64,000 nt of DNA from Pseudopithomyces maydicus (lineage: Eukaryota; Ascomycota; Dothideomycetes; Pleosporales; Didymosphaeriaceae), in NCBI GenBank assembly GCA_026873275.1, contig JANTUC010000006.1, positions 1,798,001-1,862,000 on the forward strand, read 5' to 3'. This document shows, piece after piece, positions 1 through 11,557 of this stretch. Position 1 is the first letter of the stretch, and every line of letters starts with the position of its first letter. The position numbers and the translations under genes were made by a program. The notes beneath the pieces were generated by a model that did not search any database, was not told the DNA's origin, and saw only the letters and a program-made list of their open reading frames with translations.

Positions 1-4
1 GCAG

Positions 5-1077
5 CTAATAATCCGCAAACCTGTCTCGATAACTGTTTCGACCAATCCCACTGCTGTACCTGGTGAAATTGGTGCTCGCGAGACTGCTTTCATCATCATT
101 CCAGTCGATACCACTTTGTCGGACCATGCTTGAAGTTGCAACAGTGTATTCCGTATTATCTGTTTCTGTTTTCAATTCTGCAGACTGAATTGAGCGGCGA
201 ATAATACTATAGTCGACTGCTGAGAGGCTGAGAGACCCGCCATCATCATTCTTGTCCTCTTGTACCTGCGGGAGAGTAATCGGTATTGCACTAGCGTTGT
301 TGATATCAAGGCTGGGATCCACTGTTCCACTACTATTGCGCTCCCAAGTATCAACTGATCCATAGGATGCCGCATCACCAGTGATGAGTGAGGTGGGTTG
401 GTTTTGAGAAAGGACAGAAAACAATTGAGGTTCGTGTGGCACCGAGATCGATAATGCCTTTTGGGTCGAATCTAATGTCCTGTTGTGGTGGTGTTTTTTT
501 GTTCCTGGTTTCTTCCTGCTGACCATGCAGGGTCTTTGATGTCGTAGGGCATATTGGCTCTCATCGTGAACGGACTAGAGATACCACGTTGTGACAGGGC
601 TTCTCTTGCCAGTGAACTGAGGATTTTTCGATGTGTTTGGCTACCTTCTATTACCGTTGCTTCTCTGATGTGTGTCGGTCTTGAACCTTCAGGTAATATG
701 GATTGGCGATGTCCTATTTCTGGACCAACCTTCATTCTGGAAGCCCATGTACCTTGGCGTGCAGCTATCAGGCTCTTCGGTGTGTCCGGTCGTCCTTCAT
801 GGACCAAAATATCACGCCCTCCAATGGTCGCCGTCACTTCGTGTCGTTGCTCTTCTCCCCCTTCTTCACCTTCGGGCCAAGCCTCCTCCACATAGAATTT
901 ATCTACACGTTGCCACAACTTCCAGACGTGTATCGCAGTACCAGTCGCTATCAAGAGACATATTACCATTGGAATAACCGAAAGGGACCGTAAGTCGAGC
1001 CCGCGGGATGGCGTTAAGACAAGTGGAGGTGCAAGTGTGATGGTAGGTAGTTCTTTGACATCCATCATTGGTACCAA
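5..1077 (-). CDS. Single-pass membrane protein of unknown function, reading frame broken
   Basis: I do not recognise the family. The N-terminal frame starts at ATG 1077 and has one hydrophobic stretch at about residues 32-56 (SLSVIPMVICLLIATGTAIH), followed by an acidic segment and a charged, Arg-rich region. The C-terminal frame is Ser/Thr/Asp-rich and ends at the TAG at 5-7. The two frames overlap and differ by one base. They join in phase if the A7 run (T7 at 494-500 on the plus strand) had eight bases, which gives about 357 residues. The layout suggests one TM segment with a long polar, probably cytosolic tail that could be phosphorylated. No intron resolves the shift. Its 5' end faces the 3' end of the TOK channel gene, which is on the same strand. 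The gene is fairly sure; the function is unknown. Confidence 0.5.
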
Positions 1078-1299
1078 AAATTAGTGAGTCAGAGAGACTA
1101 TGTTGTTTCGCTGTACTGCTGTACTATACAAGAGCTTCGATTGTAGAAAAGTATCATTGTCACAGTCTTAAATCAAAGCTTCCGAGTTATTATGACTTCA
1201 TTGATGCCCTGATAAGCTGTAGATTCAAACGCACTCAGTCCTAAGACGTGAATGATTTATGGGTCAATGGATTATTTTAAGCGTTTGCAGTCCCGCGTT

Positions 1300-3514
1300 T
1301 CACAGTTCTTGCTTGCCTCTCCTCCTAATTTCAGCCGCTCCAATGTCACCCTCCAGAGTCTGGCCCGGATTAGCGCCAGGAGTACGTTTGTTGCTCCTTG
1401 AATCTACCATCGATATTGGAGGGGGTTCTCTCTTCGCGCGCAAGTCCCTCATCATGTGCATTTCATGTTCCAGAGTTTCAGATAGCTTATGCAAAAGCCA
1501 TTCTGCTTCAGACTTACGTCCCATCAACGGACTCCTCACGCCTAGCCAACTCCATGTTTCGCCTTTGTCCGCTGTACCAAGATCAAGACCATGCGATGCT
1601 TGTTGATAGTTGATCCTTGGTTTACGATGGCCAGAGGGATCACCCTCGTTCTGGCCGGTCAATCGCAGATAATAGCTCCACTCTTGATATGTATACTGTT
1701 TCGGGGGCGAAGCGTCTACATCTCGCATAATATTCCGTAGTTCCTTAGCAAGAAGGTAATGGTAGAAGTGAATGTCGCGTTCCAGATTGTCACCATGCTC
1801 GCCAGCTTCCTCTGCCTCTGCTAGCTCGTCTTCCTCCATGTGCTTCGCAAGACGGTCCTGCAATGCCGTTCTCTCCAGAGATATGCCCGTATCCTTATTT
1901 TTGTCTGTGTCGTTCCGGTCGAAATCTTTCGTCAACTTTAGTCTTTGGAAACCAAGCTTCAATGTCCCGCTGACACCCTGCTCCCCGGGGAGTAAGGTAA
2001 TTGAACCAACCCAGATTGTCAAGTCACGGAAAGTCTTGATAACTGTGTCTCCCATGTTAGAGATAAGTATTGTAAGAGTTGGCACTGCAAGTAGACTCCA
2101 AAAGACGAAAAATGACTTTCCAGAATTGCTTGACGGGGAGATATCGCCATACCCAATGGTCAGCAGCGAGGTGTAAGCGAAATATAAAGACATGAAGTAG
2201 CTCCACCCTTGAGACTTTTCTGAATGCTTGAACACCAAAGCGCCGAGGAACCAAAGGAGAAATGCTGCAGTGGACGACATAGCCAGTGCGGTGTAACGCC
2301 TCCTCCGTTCGGCCTTTTTCTGAATACGGCGCATGATTCCAAACTCCTGTTCCCGTCTCTGTGCTTCGTTAAGACCTTTTTCAGAGAACTCAATCTTCTG
2401 CCATAAGCTCAATCTGATTGTCCTATTCTCGTCATCAATAGACGCAAGGACCCTACGCCTCTTTACCTCCATAAATCGAGCCGACATCTTTTCCTTTCCT
2501 CGATCGAGCACAAGTGACCTCACAGAACCTACAACTAGACCAAGCATCACTACTCCGCCAATGGCGTAGAAGAAGAGCAACGACCGCCCAGCATGCGTCT
2601 TGGGCACATACTCGCCACCTACACCAACCGTCAACAAGGTAAAATCGGCCCAATATACAGCATCGAGGTAGTTCCACCCTTCAATTTTAGAAAATACTAG
2701 TGCTCCCAACAGCAAATATAACATGAAGCTAATTGTTTGTAGCATCAGTGTACGTTGACTGGGGGTGAGTCGAAATTCCTTCGGATAATGACCTCGATAG
2801 GCACCATATACGGTCAGCACCATCATTGATGAGATGATAAAATATATAGCTGCTGCTATAATTCCGTAGTAGAATGCCTGGCTCAAGGCATGTTCTGTCA
2901 TCGGCTGAATCCGGAATACATTTGTCGAAGCGACAGCGACCAGTGCTATCAATAACAATGCGGATAAGAACCAACCGATAATTGTGATAGGCTGTGCAAT
3001 TGCAAATGATAATCGCCTGGTCATATTGAGGAGCAACGCCATGTTCGCGGCGAGCGCGAATATTAGAGAAATCGAGTTGACCGCGACAAGCCATTTCGGA
3101 TCTTCGACTTTTGAGCCATGGCCTTCATCGTTCCCAGGCGGTATGTACACTCTCCATTTCTCCACCAATGCGCATATGGAGAAGGCCTAGACAATAGATT
3201 TTAAATCAGTATTGGTCCAAATCGAGGGAATAGTTGTCTCGACGCCTATCTGTATTGAGAAGGTATGAGTATATTGACTTGCATTTGCAATAGGACCAAA
3301 AGTTCCAGCAATCAGTGGACACGCTGTTGATGCGAACCACCAGCGGCTGAATCTTGTCAGATTTAATAAAATGCACGCAGTATAAAAACTCCTGCCTTGG
3401 ATCCAAGTAATCAAGTTCCTCGGCTTCAGCCTTCCTCCTGTCAGATTTGAATACATGCCCCTCAACCTCATCCGCGGCCTGTTGCGCAGGCTCATCTAGT
3501 CCTGGGTCATTCAT
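1300..3514 (-). CDS. TOK-type outward-rectifier potassium channel
   Basis: Two-pore-domain K+ channel of the fungal TOK family, expected in the plasma membrane and carrying K+ efflux. There are three exons: 3514-3390, 3346-3283 and 3186-1300, giving 691 residues, a typical TOK length. The start MNDPGLDEPAQQ is chosen because splicing joins it in phase to the first membrane segment (WWFASTACPLIAGTFGPIAN). Eight hydrophobic segments in the 8-TM/2-pore order are seen. The first pore loop reads TVGVGGEY, a degenerate filter; the second reads TIGYGD, the canonical one. The long hydrophilic C-terminus (about 250 residues) is charged and likely cytosolic. Intron 1 (3347-3389) is GT-AG. Intron 2 (3187-3282) fits only as a GC-AG intron with donor GCAAGT. 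Confidence 0.93.
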
Positions 3515-5508
3515 TTTCTAGATCGTTCGCGGCCGCCAAGCTTGGAATTCTATTCTGTGGAATGTATATGAAGATAATGCTGGGATAGAACGCTGCAATG
3601 ATATTGTTAGTGCACAGTTGAGTTTAAATCAAGGCACTTGCAAAAGGTATGAATCCGCGTGAACAATTAGCGAACAATTATGACGTAACTGCACGTGATT
3701 TGCAGGTGGCCCCCGAAACCCGGGGCCGGGGACCTTTGTACCCAGGTAACGATTTGGAAAATCAGCGCAAAAGGTGTTGCGTCACATCCATGTCACATAT
3801 TCGTGGAACCAGGCAAACGAAAAAGAGGCACTGAACATCCTAAAAGAGCTTAAGATGTAGTTCAATAGGGCCTATGATATATTTTAACAAAGTCTAGCAG
3901 TAACTTAGCCCGGACAATCTATTTCGATAGTAGATTTACATCTGGATACATTTGTATGTGTCTTTTAAAATCTCGCCTCTATATACATGGGATTTATCTA
4001 GGTATAATCCATATCATCTGGGACAGCACTGGCTGATATCTCATGGCCTAACGTTTTTACTAATGTATTGGATGGGCACCTTGATGACATGTTTCCCCAG
4101 TTCCGACTCGGGGTTCGTGCTGAGTTATCTTGAGATTTATTAGTTGTTTCATTGTTCCCATTTATTTATGTAGGGATGTGGGAATTCCAGAAAGACTTAA
4201 CTAGTGCGGTCCGAGCAGTAAACTTCACGCTGTTACGCTAATTCGCAGATAGCGTAGATATGTTCCCCTCCGACTTCTAGAGAAGATATTTACAAAGCAT
4301 ACTTACTAGTAATTTGGCCTACTCCAATACTGCAAAGCTATGCTATACAATTATACATTGCTTCAATCAAGTGTGTTGTTTCTCATCTACATACTGCTCT
4401 ACTTGATGGCAAGTATAGCCCAGTTGAACAAAGCAATGGCAAATGTTAGCCTATACAATTGAATGAATATATACTAACATAATTGTTGCTAATTTTCGGT
4501 TGTCGTTTTTCAGCGCTTTTTCTATCCCAAAGCCGTAAAGTGATAGCCGTTCGTATTCAAATTACCAATCATCGCACCTCCTAGATCTTTCCTTCCACGT
4601 ATACCCAACGTTGTTCCTAAAACCTATATGATATCACACTCTTCTCTATCTAAAGAGAAAAAAAACGGTGGTAATGATGGTTAGCCATCTTTATGTGTTC
4701 TTATGTCCAATCTCGTAACTGCCAGAGGATACACTCAGGTAATGACTGATGAGGATCAAGAAGCATTCTATCGTTGCCCCCTCGTAGCACTTTAAAGTAA
4801 ACGTTGATGATGAGATCAACAATGCAGTCTCTGGATCTTTCGTGGGATAAAAATCCGTCTTCTATTTACAAATGCCAGATAGTGTTTGGCCCTCTTAGAG
4901 CAGCAGTTCAGAGAGACAGTAGATGTGGGTTGAATTTGACCCAGCACTTCGGAAGACAATCTCCAGACCACGGTTCCTCGAGTATCGAGGACAATGGCCG
5001 GCGACCCGAAGTAATACTGATCAAGCAAGTTACTGGTAGTGTTTGGGGCGCTCATGGTTCTTCGTCAGTGTTGTTTCTGGCTTTCAAACGCCTGCTGTCG
5101 AGTCCTTCAAAGTTCCAGTCTTCTAAGAGTATATTGTCATGTCTTTATAGAGAGATTTATTCTGCCTGTTACTTCCTTCCTCCATGCTGCTGACCGCTGG
5201 TTGCTATCGGGAGAGCTGCAGCTGCCGGCGTAGGCCCTTACCTTCGAGCTGGCTGTTCGTTCTCTCACTTGTTTTCCCCACAAACAAAGTGTAGGTGAAA
5301 GCTGTAGAAACTTCCAGCGAGCCGCTCCTTCCTTTCTCGCCGTCCTCAGCTTTACTAAGCGAGCCTCGAACTTTCCGTTGCTATATAACCAACTGCACCT
5401 CACAACAATCTGGACCCACTAACGCCTGCTTCAACACCATCTCGACACCCCCGTAGCTTTTCTCTCTACTTTTCAACCTCGAAGAGCTTACATTCCAAGA
5501 ACTTCGAC
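3515..5508. other. Intergenic region between divergent TOK channel and DEAD-box helicase genes
   Basis: About 2 kb without a convincing coding region; frames are short and lack conserved motifs. The first part (3515-4800) is relatively AT-rich and would hold the TOK promoter. The last 130 bases before 5509 are pyrimidine-rich (runs of CT such as around 5440-5480), as is common just upstream of strongly expressed fungal genes, and probably form the 5' leader of the helicase gene. Confidence 0.6.
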
Positions 5509-7696
5509 ATGTCTGACACTGGCGTAAGTCACATTCCGAGGCCTGAATCTCTTTGCATGACCTTTGCCTCGCTTCTCTCAGGATGCCAGTGCTGTACACC
5601 CTATACATGAATTTACTAACAATGCGTAGATCAACGCTGTTTCAAGCACCGATGACCCTAGCAATGCTGCGGCTAGATCTCAGCAGAAGGCCGAGGATCT
5701 GCAGCGTGCGACCGAAGCGGGCTGGCAGAAGCCAATTCCGTTCGAGTACGGTGGCGCTGGTGACCCTGATGGAGGAGCTGAAAATGCGCCCCCCGGAGAT
5801 GCAAACTGGCTGTCTGACGCAGTTGTTTACGAGTGGACGGATGAGTATGGCGATGTTGGTCCGGAGAATCTAGCCCTTGAGAAGGAGCTGTTCAACGATC
5901 CGGATATGCAGCGACAGGGCAACAGCTTCCGCATATATGATTCGTTCGAGGTCAATATCGATGGCCCAGAGAAGATCCAACCCTTCCGCAATGTAGGCCA
6001 ACCCTAGTATGCTTAGCCTTTTTCATTGCTGACAACAAACCTCTATCATAGTTTGAGGAGGCTGGATTGCATCCAGTCATTCTTGAGAATGTGAAGCGTT
6101 GCAAGTACACCGCCCCGACTCCAATTCAGGCCTATTGCATCCCGGCTGTTCTGACCGGCCATGATGTTGTTGGCATTGCTCAAACTGGTAAGTCTCCTAC
6201 TTACTCTACTTATTCCTGTATGCTCACCTCATTCAGGCTCCGGAAAGACTGCGGCTTTCCTTCTGCCTATCTTATCAAAGCTTATGGGGAAGGCTCGCAT
6301 GCTACAAGGCCCACGACCGTCCTCTGACAACCCTCGTGTTCGTGCAGAACCTCTCGTTCTTGTAGTGTGCCCAACTCGCGAGTTGGCCTGTCAAATCTTC
6401 GATGAGGCACGTCGTCTTTGCTATCGTACCATGCTGCGTCCTTGCGTTGCATATGGCGGTGCTCCAACTAGAAACCAGCGCGAACAATTGGAGCGTAGTT
6501 GCGACATTCTCGTAGCCACTCCCGGACGCCTGATGGACTTCATGAAGAACCCCAACGTTCTTTCTCTAGCTCGACTCAAGTAAGTGTTGCGTTCAATACA
6601 GCATTTTTCACGATACTGATTGCTTAGATTCACTGTCATTGATGAGGCCGACGAGTTACTCTCTTCGGGTTGGGAGGAAGTCATTGACTCTCTCTTCGGT
6701 GTAAATTCTGGTATGGTCTTTTATCTGCCCTTTGAACTCTACATCTACTGACTATGAAGATACCAATGTTGACGCCGACCATACCTACCTCATGTTTTCG
6801 GCCACCTTCTCCAAAGAGGCCCGCAAGCTTGCGCGTGAGACCATGGAAGAAGACTTTGTCCGCATCAAAGTTGGCCGCATCGGTAGCACGCATAGCAATA
6901 TCAAACAAGACATCATCTACGTAGGTTCAACGGGTTCTAGACTTCAATAATTCCGCTAAAATCACATCTAGGTGGACGATCAGCATAAAAACCAGGCCTT
7001 GTTCGATCTCATCTTCAGCGAAGGCCCTCAGCGCACCATCGTGTTCGTGAATGCAAAGGCAAAGTGCGACATCGTGGACGACTTCTTGTATAACAAGGGT
7101 CTTCCATCGACTTCAATCCATTCTGACCGTACTCAACGTGAGCGTGAGGATGCCTTGTGAGTCCACACGATCATCGACGTGATTTATGGCTGACGGATAT
7201 CAGGCGCGCTTTCAAGACCGGCAAGTGCCCGATCCTGGTTGCTACTGGTGTTACTGCTCGGGGATTAGATGTCGCCAACGTCAAACACGTCATCAACTAC
7301 GATCTTCCTTCCACGATGCACGATGGTATCACTGAATATGTCCACCGAATCGGCCGTACGGCGCGTATTGGCAACGAGGGTAAAGCGTCTTCGTTCTTCA
7401 ACGAACGCAACGACGACATCGCTCCGAAGCTTGTGAAGCTTTTGATTGAAGCCAACCAGGCCATCCCTGACTTCTTGGAGTGTCATAAGCCGGAGGACCC
7501 AGCCAACATTAAGTGGAATGACGGCACTGACGAGGAGTCTGAGGCTGACGATTTCGACGGTGGCTTCAACGGTCCTACGGTTGAAGGCAACGTTGGCGTC
7601 GATCTCAATGCTGGGTTCGGTGGTACTGACATCCAAGCCTCTGCTGGAGGCGACAATGGCTGGTCCGGAGGCGACGGCAAGACTGGTGCTTGGTAG
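5509..7696 (+). CDS. DEAD-box ATP-dependent RNA helicase (Ded1/DDX3-like subgroup)
   Basis: RNA-dependent ATPase that unwinds short RNA duplexes or remodels RNA-protein complexes. Eight exons (5509-5523, 5630-5992, 6052-6187, 6237-6579, 6628-6710, 6760-6920, 6972-7156, 7204-7696) add up in phase to 592 residues. All motifs appear in order: Q-motif region (CKYTAPTPIQAYCIP), motif I AQTGSGKT, Ia PTRELA, GG, TPGR, II DEAD, III SAT, IV VFVNAK, V ARGLD, VI HRIGRTAR. Two departures from consensus are seen: motif VI has GRTAR where GRTGR is usual, and SDRTQRERE replaces the usual GDRSQRERE. The N-terminal 150 residues are acidic and the C-terminus is Gly/Asp-rich without RGG repeats, so it is not a plain Ded1 orthologue. 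The first coding exon is only 15 nt. The Ded1/Vasa-like assignment is by motif resemblance. Confidence 0.93.
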
Positions 7697-8247
7697 AGGC
7701 CACTCGTCTTTTCCCGCACCCTTTCCCATACAATCATGATGGTTTCGATCGTCAAATTCACCTCTTACAAGATCTTCGCCGAGGGACGTATCATTGTCGC
7801 AGCGGCTACGACGTCGATTGGGGCATCCGAAGACGAGGATCATGTGTACAGGCGACCGCCTGTATTTTCGAAAGTGGCTCGATCGCCATGTTTCCTGGCT
7901 AACGGTACCAAGATCCATCCATCGATGGCAATGGATAGTAGGTAATGGAAGCAATCAATAAAATCTGATCAAGAGCTGCTTTCGTTTGATGCTTGCTTGA
8001 ATGCCTGATACGCACGCACGCACCCTGGACACGAGTGTGACAGCTTTGCAATGTCATTTGAATGTTGGTATTAATTATATATGTAGTGAGTGAAGCACTC
8101 TGTCTATTATCCAGAGTCGAATGCATGGCAACCTGCCCGGTTTTGCAACGATGGGTATAAGCACCATTGATACCGCAGCATACATTCCATATCCATCACA
8201 GATCTTAACTCGCATCTCCACAAACCGGTGTCGACACCAAGGAGCGT
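7697..8247. other. Convergent 3' regions of helicase and septin-like genes
   Basis: Short region between two stop codons on opposite strands, expected to hold both 3' UTRs. I see only short frames without motifs. Confidence 0.6.
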
Positions 8248-10557
8248 TTAGTAGTCTCCCTGGCCTGCAAACCATTTCCAAAGCCCACCTTCGGGTAACC
8301 CCACTTCCCATCCCAAGGTTCTTACTGCACTGACCACGACAGCCCCCAAGACGCTCACACCACCCAGCACCTTGACAAGGATATAGCCTCTTCTTCTGAC
8401 CTCATCGCTGAAATCACACAGCCCAAGCGGATCCCTCGAATCCAAACCTGTATTTTTGCCATACCGCTGACCAACATTGATGTCTATTTTTCTACCATTT
8501 CCGTGTCTTACGACAGCCCAATCTGCTCTGGGAGAACCTCCGGGTGAAGCGACTATATGACCACTAGCTACCTCTTCCCCCACGCGTTCGAGCAGCCATT
8601 TGGCGCGCTCACTGCGTTGTAGTTCTTCATATCGGTCTTTTTCGTTGCGGACACTCCGCTGCAGATCGGTCGCCCATTTGGCTAGTCTTACGTCTGCAAA
8701 TCGTTGCTCATTTTGTGTGGTATTGTAAAGCCGCGAAAGGGAAAAATCAGGCGGATGTTCGAGAGCCCCAGTGTGAGTATGTACGAGGGAGGGAGAAGAT
8801 GTGGGGAAAGGAGATTGAAGGTCGGAGGTATAGAAAGGCGAACCTGTGTGAGGAACGAGAACACCTGAGGGAGATGCCGCACTAAATACAGAAGATGCTG
8901 AGGAAGCTGGAACATGATTAGTTAAGCCGTTTGAAAAAAAAAACTCGACCACTCACTGTTCATAGCGGCACCGTTCAATCCTATAGATACGCTTGTCGAT
9001 GCACTGCCACGACGTAATGGTTGCTGCGATTGAAGGCCTTGCGCAACAAAACAATCACCGGGTAGCTTGGCTCGTTTTCGCCAACAAACGAACTTCTTCG
9101 CTGCAGAATGCCGTAGCCATGCGATAGATTCCGGGTCAAAAAGAACATCTACAAGGGCTGCAAGCTCCGAAGGAAGCAGTGGTTGGACATAATCAGAAGA
9201 CATGAGAAGGGAAGCCTCCATAGTGTCCGTGTCTGGTCCCAATTGTGACGAAACAGCATACGGATGTGTCGGAACAGGGAACGGGAACTCTATGGGCTCC
9301 GAGACGGCCACTCTCTCGGATTGTGCCAAGGAGGGTTGTTCTAGCGAAAGTTCTTGGACGGCGAGCAATGCATCGTCAATCGCATTGCCGAAAAAGAAGG
9401 GTTTCATGGATGTTGTCTGCAGCCTTGCTAGAATCGATGTCTTGACAGCTATGAGTTCGGTGGAAGAAAGAGTGTCGGACTTTGCTATAACTGGTATGAC
9501 ATTCGTGAGGGCAGATAGTCGTTGCATGAAGTCAATGTCGGCGGAGATGTCATGATCTGGCGAGCCATTAGGGAAATCGCCGGGCAGGGGAATTTTGACT
9601 TACTGGGGGAAGGAGATATAAAACCACGTCAACAGCGATGCCGCCGCTGCCGCTGACAATGCCGACCAAGTCACCATCGTCCATAGTTGCGACTGCGGCG
9701 GTCTGATATAGTAGGTTTTCGACATAATCGACAACTCGTCCCGTATCTTCAGCTTTGGAGCTGTCGACGCTGTATCCAGGAGTATCGACAAAGCAGAGGT
9801 TACGTTCCAAGACTGCGTCGGTGGTGCTTTTCCGCCTGCGAAGGAGACGAGATTCTTGGACATCGGTCCACCATGTTGGGTATGATTTTGTGCTTGCGTG
9901 TGTCTCGGTGATGTGTGGGGTAGTAGAGGTGCTGGGCTTCCTCTTACGCGACCTTGTGTTTCGTGGCTGAGGCTGTGACATGGAGCTGGACGGAGAGAGG
10001 AGATCAACGTGCACGATATCTTCGCAAATCTGGACCATGGAGCGTATGAGGGAAGTCTTTCCGATCGCTATGAGAGGAGTCAGATAGAGTCACAAAACGA
10101 CAGGGGCGCAAGACGTACCCGCCTGGCCGGCAAGAAGCACTTTGAGCTTGCCCATGGCCCTCCCCTTTGTGGTGAAGGGTCGCCGCGATGGCATCTGTAT
10201 GCTCGGCATGACCAGCTGTGGGAAAGCGGACGAAGACAAAGGGTGTGCGGCGGGGTGGTCGGACGGGGTGTCTTGGTCGGGTAGGCTGGGTGAGTGCAAC
10301 GGCGGTGGCGACGGCGACGGCGACGATTCGTGCGAGGCTCGTCGCAGGCTTCGTCTGCTGTGTGGAGTATGTTTGGGCTCCAGGGAAGGCTCGAGGGTGT
10401 CTGCCAGGCTCAGGACGCCAAAGGTGCTTTCTCGCTGCTCCACGTCCTCGGCGGTCCTCATGAAGAAGGTGGTCGGCACATGGCTCGACGGTGTGCTGGC
10501 ACTGCGCGAGGGCGGTCTGATGGCGGACGGGCCATCGCCGCCCGATGACGGTCGCAT
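8248..10557 (-). CDS. Septin-like P-loop GTPase with C-terminal membrane segment (frame broken)
   Basis: Septin/TRAFAC-type GTPase. Exons are 10557-10119, 10067-9604, 9556-8957 and 8906-8248. The start is the ATG at 10557; an open frame continues upstream but is low-complexity and GC-rich. Splicing of intron 1 creates the P-loop GQAAIGKTS. G3 reads DTPGY and G4 AKSD (VIPVIAKSDTL), the septin form. The first 130 residues are Pro/Ser/Arg-rich. Near the C-terminus a hydrophobic stretch (VLGGVSVLGAVVVSAVRTLG) suggests membrane anchoring, unlike core septins, which makes this one of the divergent fungal septin-like proteins. Exon 2 to exon 3 is out of phase by one base; a sixth C in the C5 run just before the GTAAGT donor (G5 at 9605-9609, plus strand) would restore about 720 residues. 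Confidence 0.8.
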
Positions 10558-11557
10558 GGTGAGGGCTGGCTGTGCAGCTCGTGGTGAGCGGCCTGGGGGC
10601 GTCGACTGTCGACGGGTGCTTGGGTGACAGCGGAGTCGACGTCCGGGGGACCCCGCAACCCCGCTCGTAGGCCGCGCTGGAGCGGCGGAACTGATGGCAA
10701 CTGATGGCGGCCCTCCCAGGCGATCTCGGCTTCTGCGCCCTCTCTCGACACGCCGTGCCGTTGCTGCTGGCGGAGCTATCGGTGCTGGCGGAGCTGGGTG
10801 CTGTAGATGGCTGTCGCTGGTGTTGGTTACTGCTACTGCTGCACGTCGCAGAGCCCAGTAGACTGCCTGCAGGTCCGTCGTCTCATTGGCCCAATTCCCC
10901 CGGGCCCCGGGCCTCGCACTCGTCACCTGCACAACCACCACCCGTGGACGGTATCAGGTCATCCTGTACTAGTAAATGCACAAGTGTGTATCATGGCTCC
11001 TATCATACATGACCTCCATAGCATGATACCCCCCGCCACCCGTACGTTCCCTTTGGTACCTGAGCCCCCTATCCCCCGAAGAAAAAGCCCAGCGCCATCT
11101 ACCTCTCGCCCTCATGCGCCTTCTAACCTACACATGGACCCCTCCCCCACATAAATCCCTACCCCAGTAAATGGCACCCAACGGCCCTTTGCCCCCAGTC
11201 CAGATCCCGGAGATGCCCTGCCCGATAAAAGAGGATATCAAAAAACATGAACAGACGAAATGAAAACATGTGCTAAAACATAGTGCCGAACATGTACATA
11301 AGGGTACAGGGAAATGCCAAGAAAGGAGACGCTATGCAAGGGTACTTGGGCGCCGTAGCAACGAAACATGAACGCAGACGCCCCTACTTTTTGTCGAAAC
11401 AGAGACGTAACTTTTGGACACGCGCCGGAGGGCGGATACAGTACACGTAAATGGAGACGTCAGTCGTCATCATCCAGGCCAGGTCCAGTGTTCAGGAGAG
11501 CATCATTTGGAGGGGGATTGTGTGTGCTGGGGGAACTCGACCGCTTTGAGCTTTTTT
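10558..11557. other. Intergenic: septin-like promoter and 3' region of the G3BP-like gene
   Basis: About 1 kb, GC-rich at the 10.6-10.95 kb side and C-rich around 11.0-11.2 kb. Long open frames here are compositional shadows of the GC-rich septin-like 5' end and have no motif support. It would contain the septin-like 5' leader and the G3BP-like 3' UTR. Confidence 0.6.

Noticed and set aside
10142..10941. Long open frames on both strands around the septin-like 5' end
   Set aside because: GC-rich DNA opens several frames at once. Only the minus frame from 10557 leads into a spliced P-loop; the others lack motifs.
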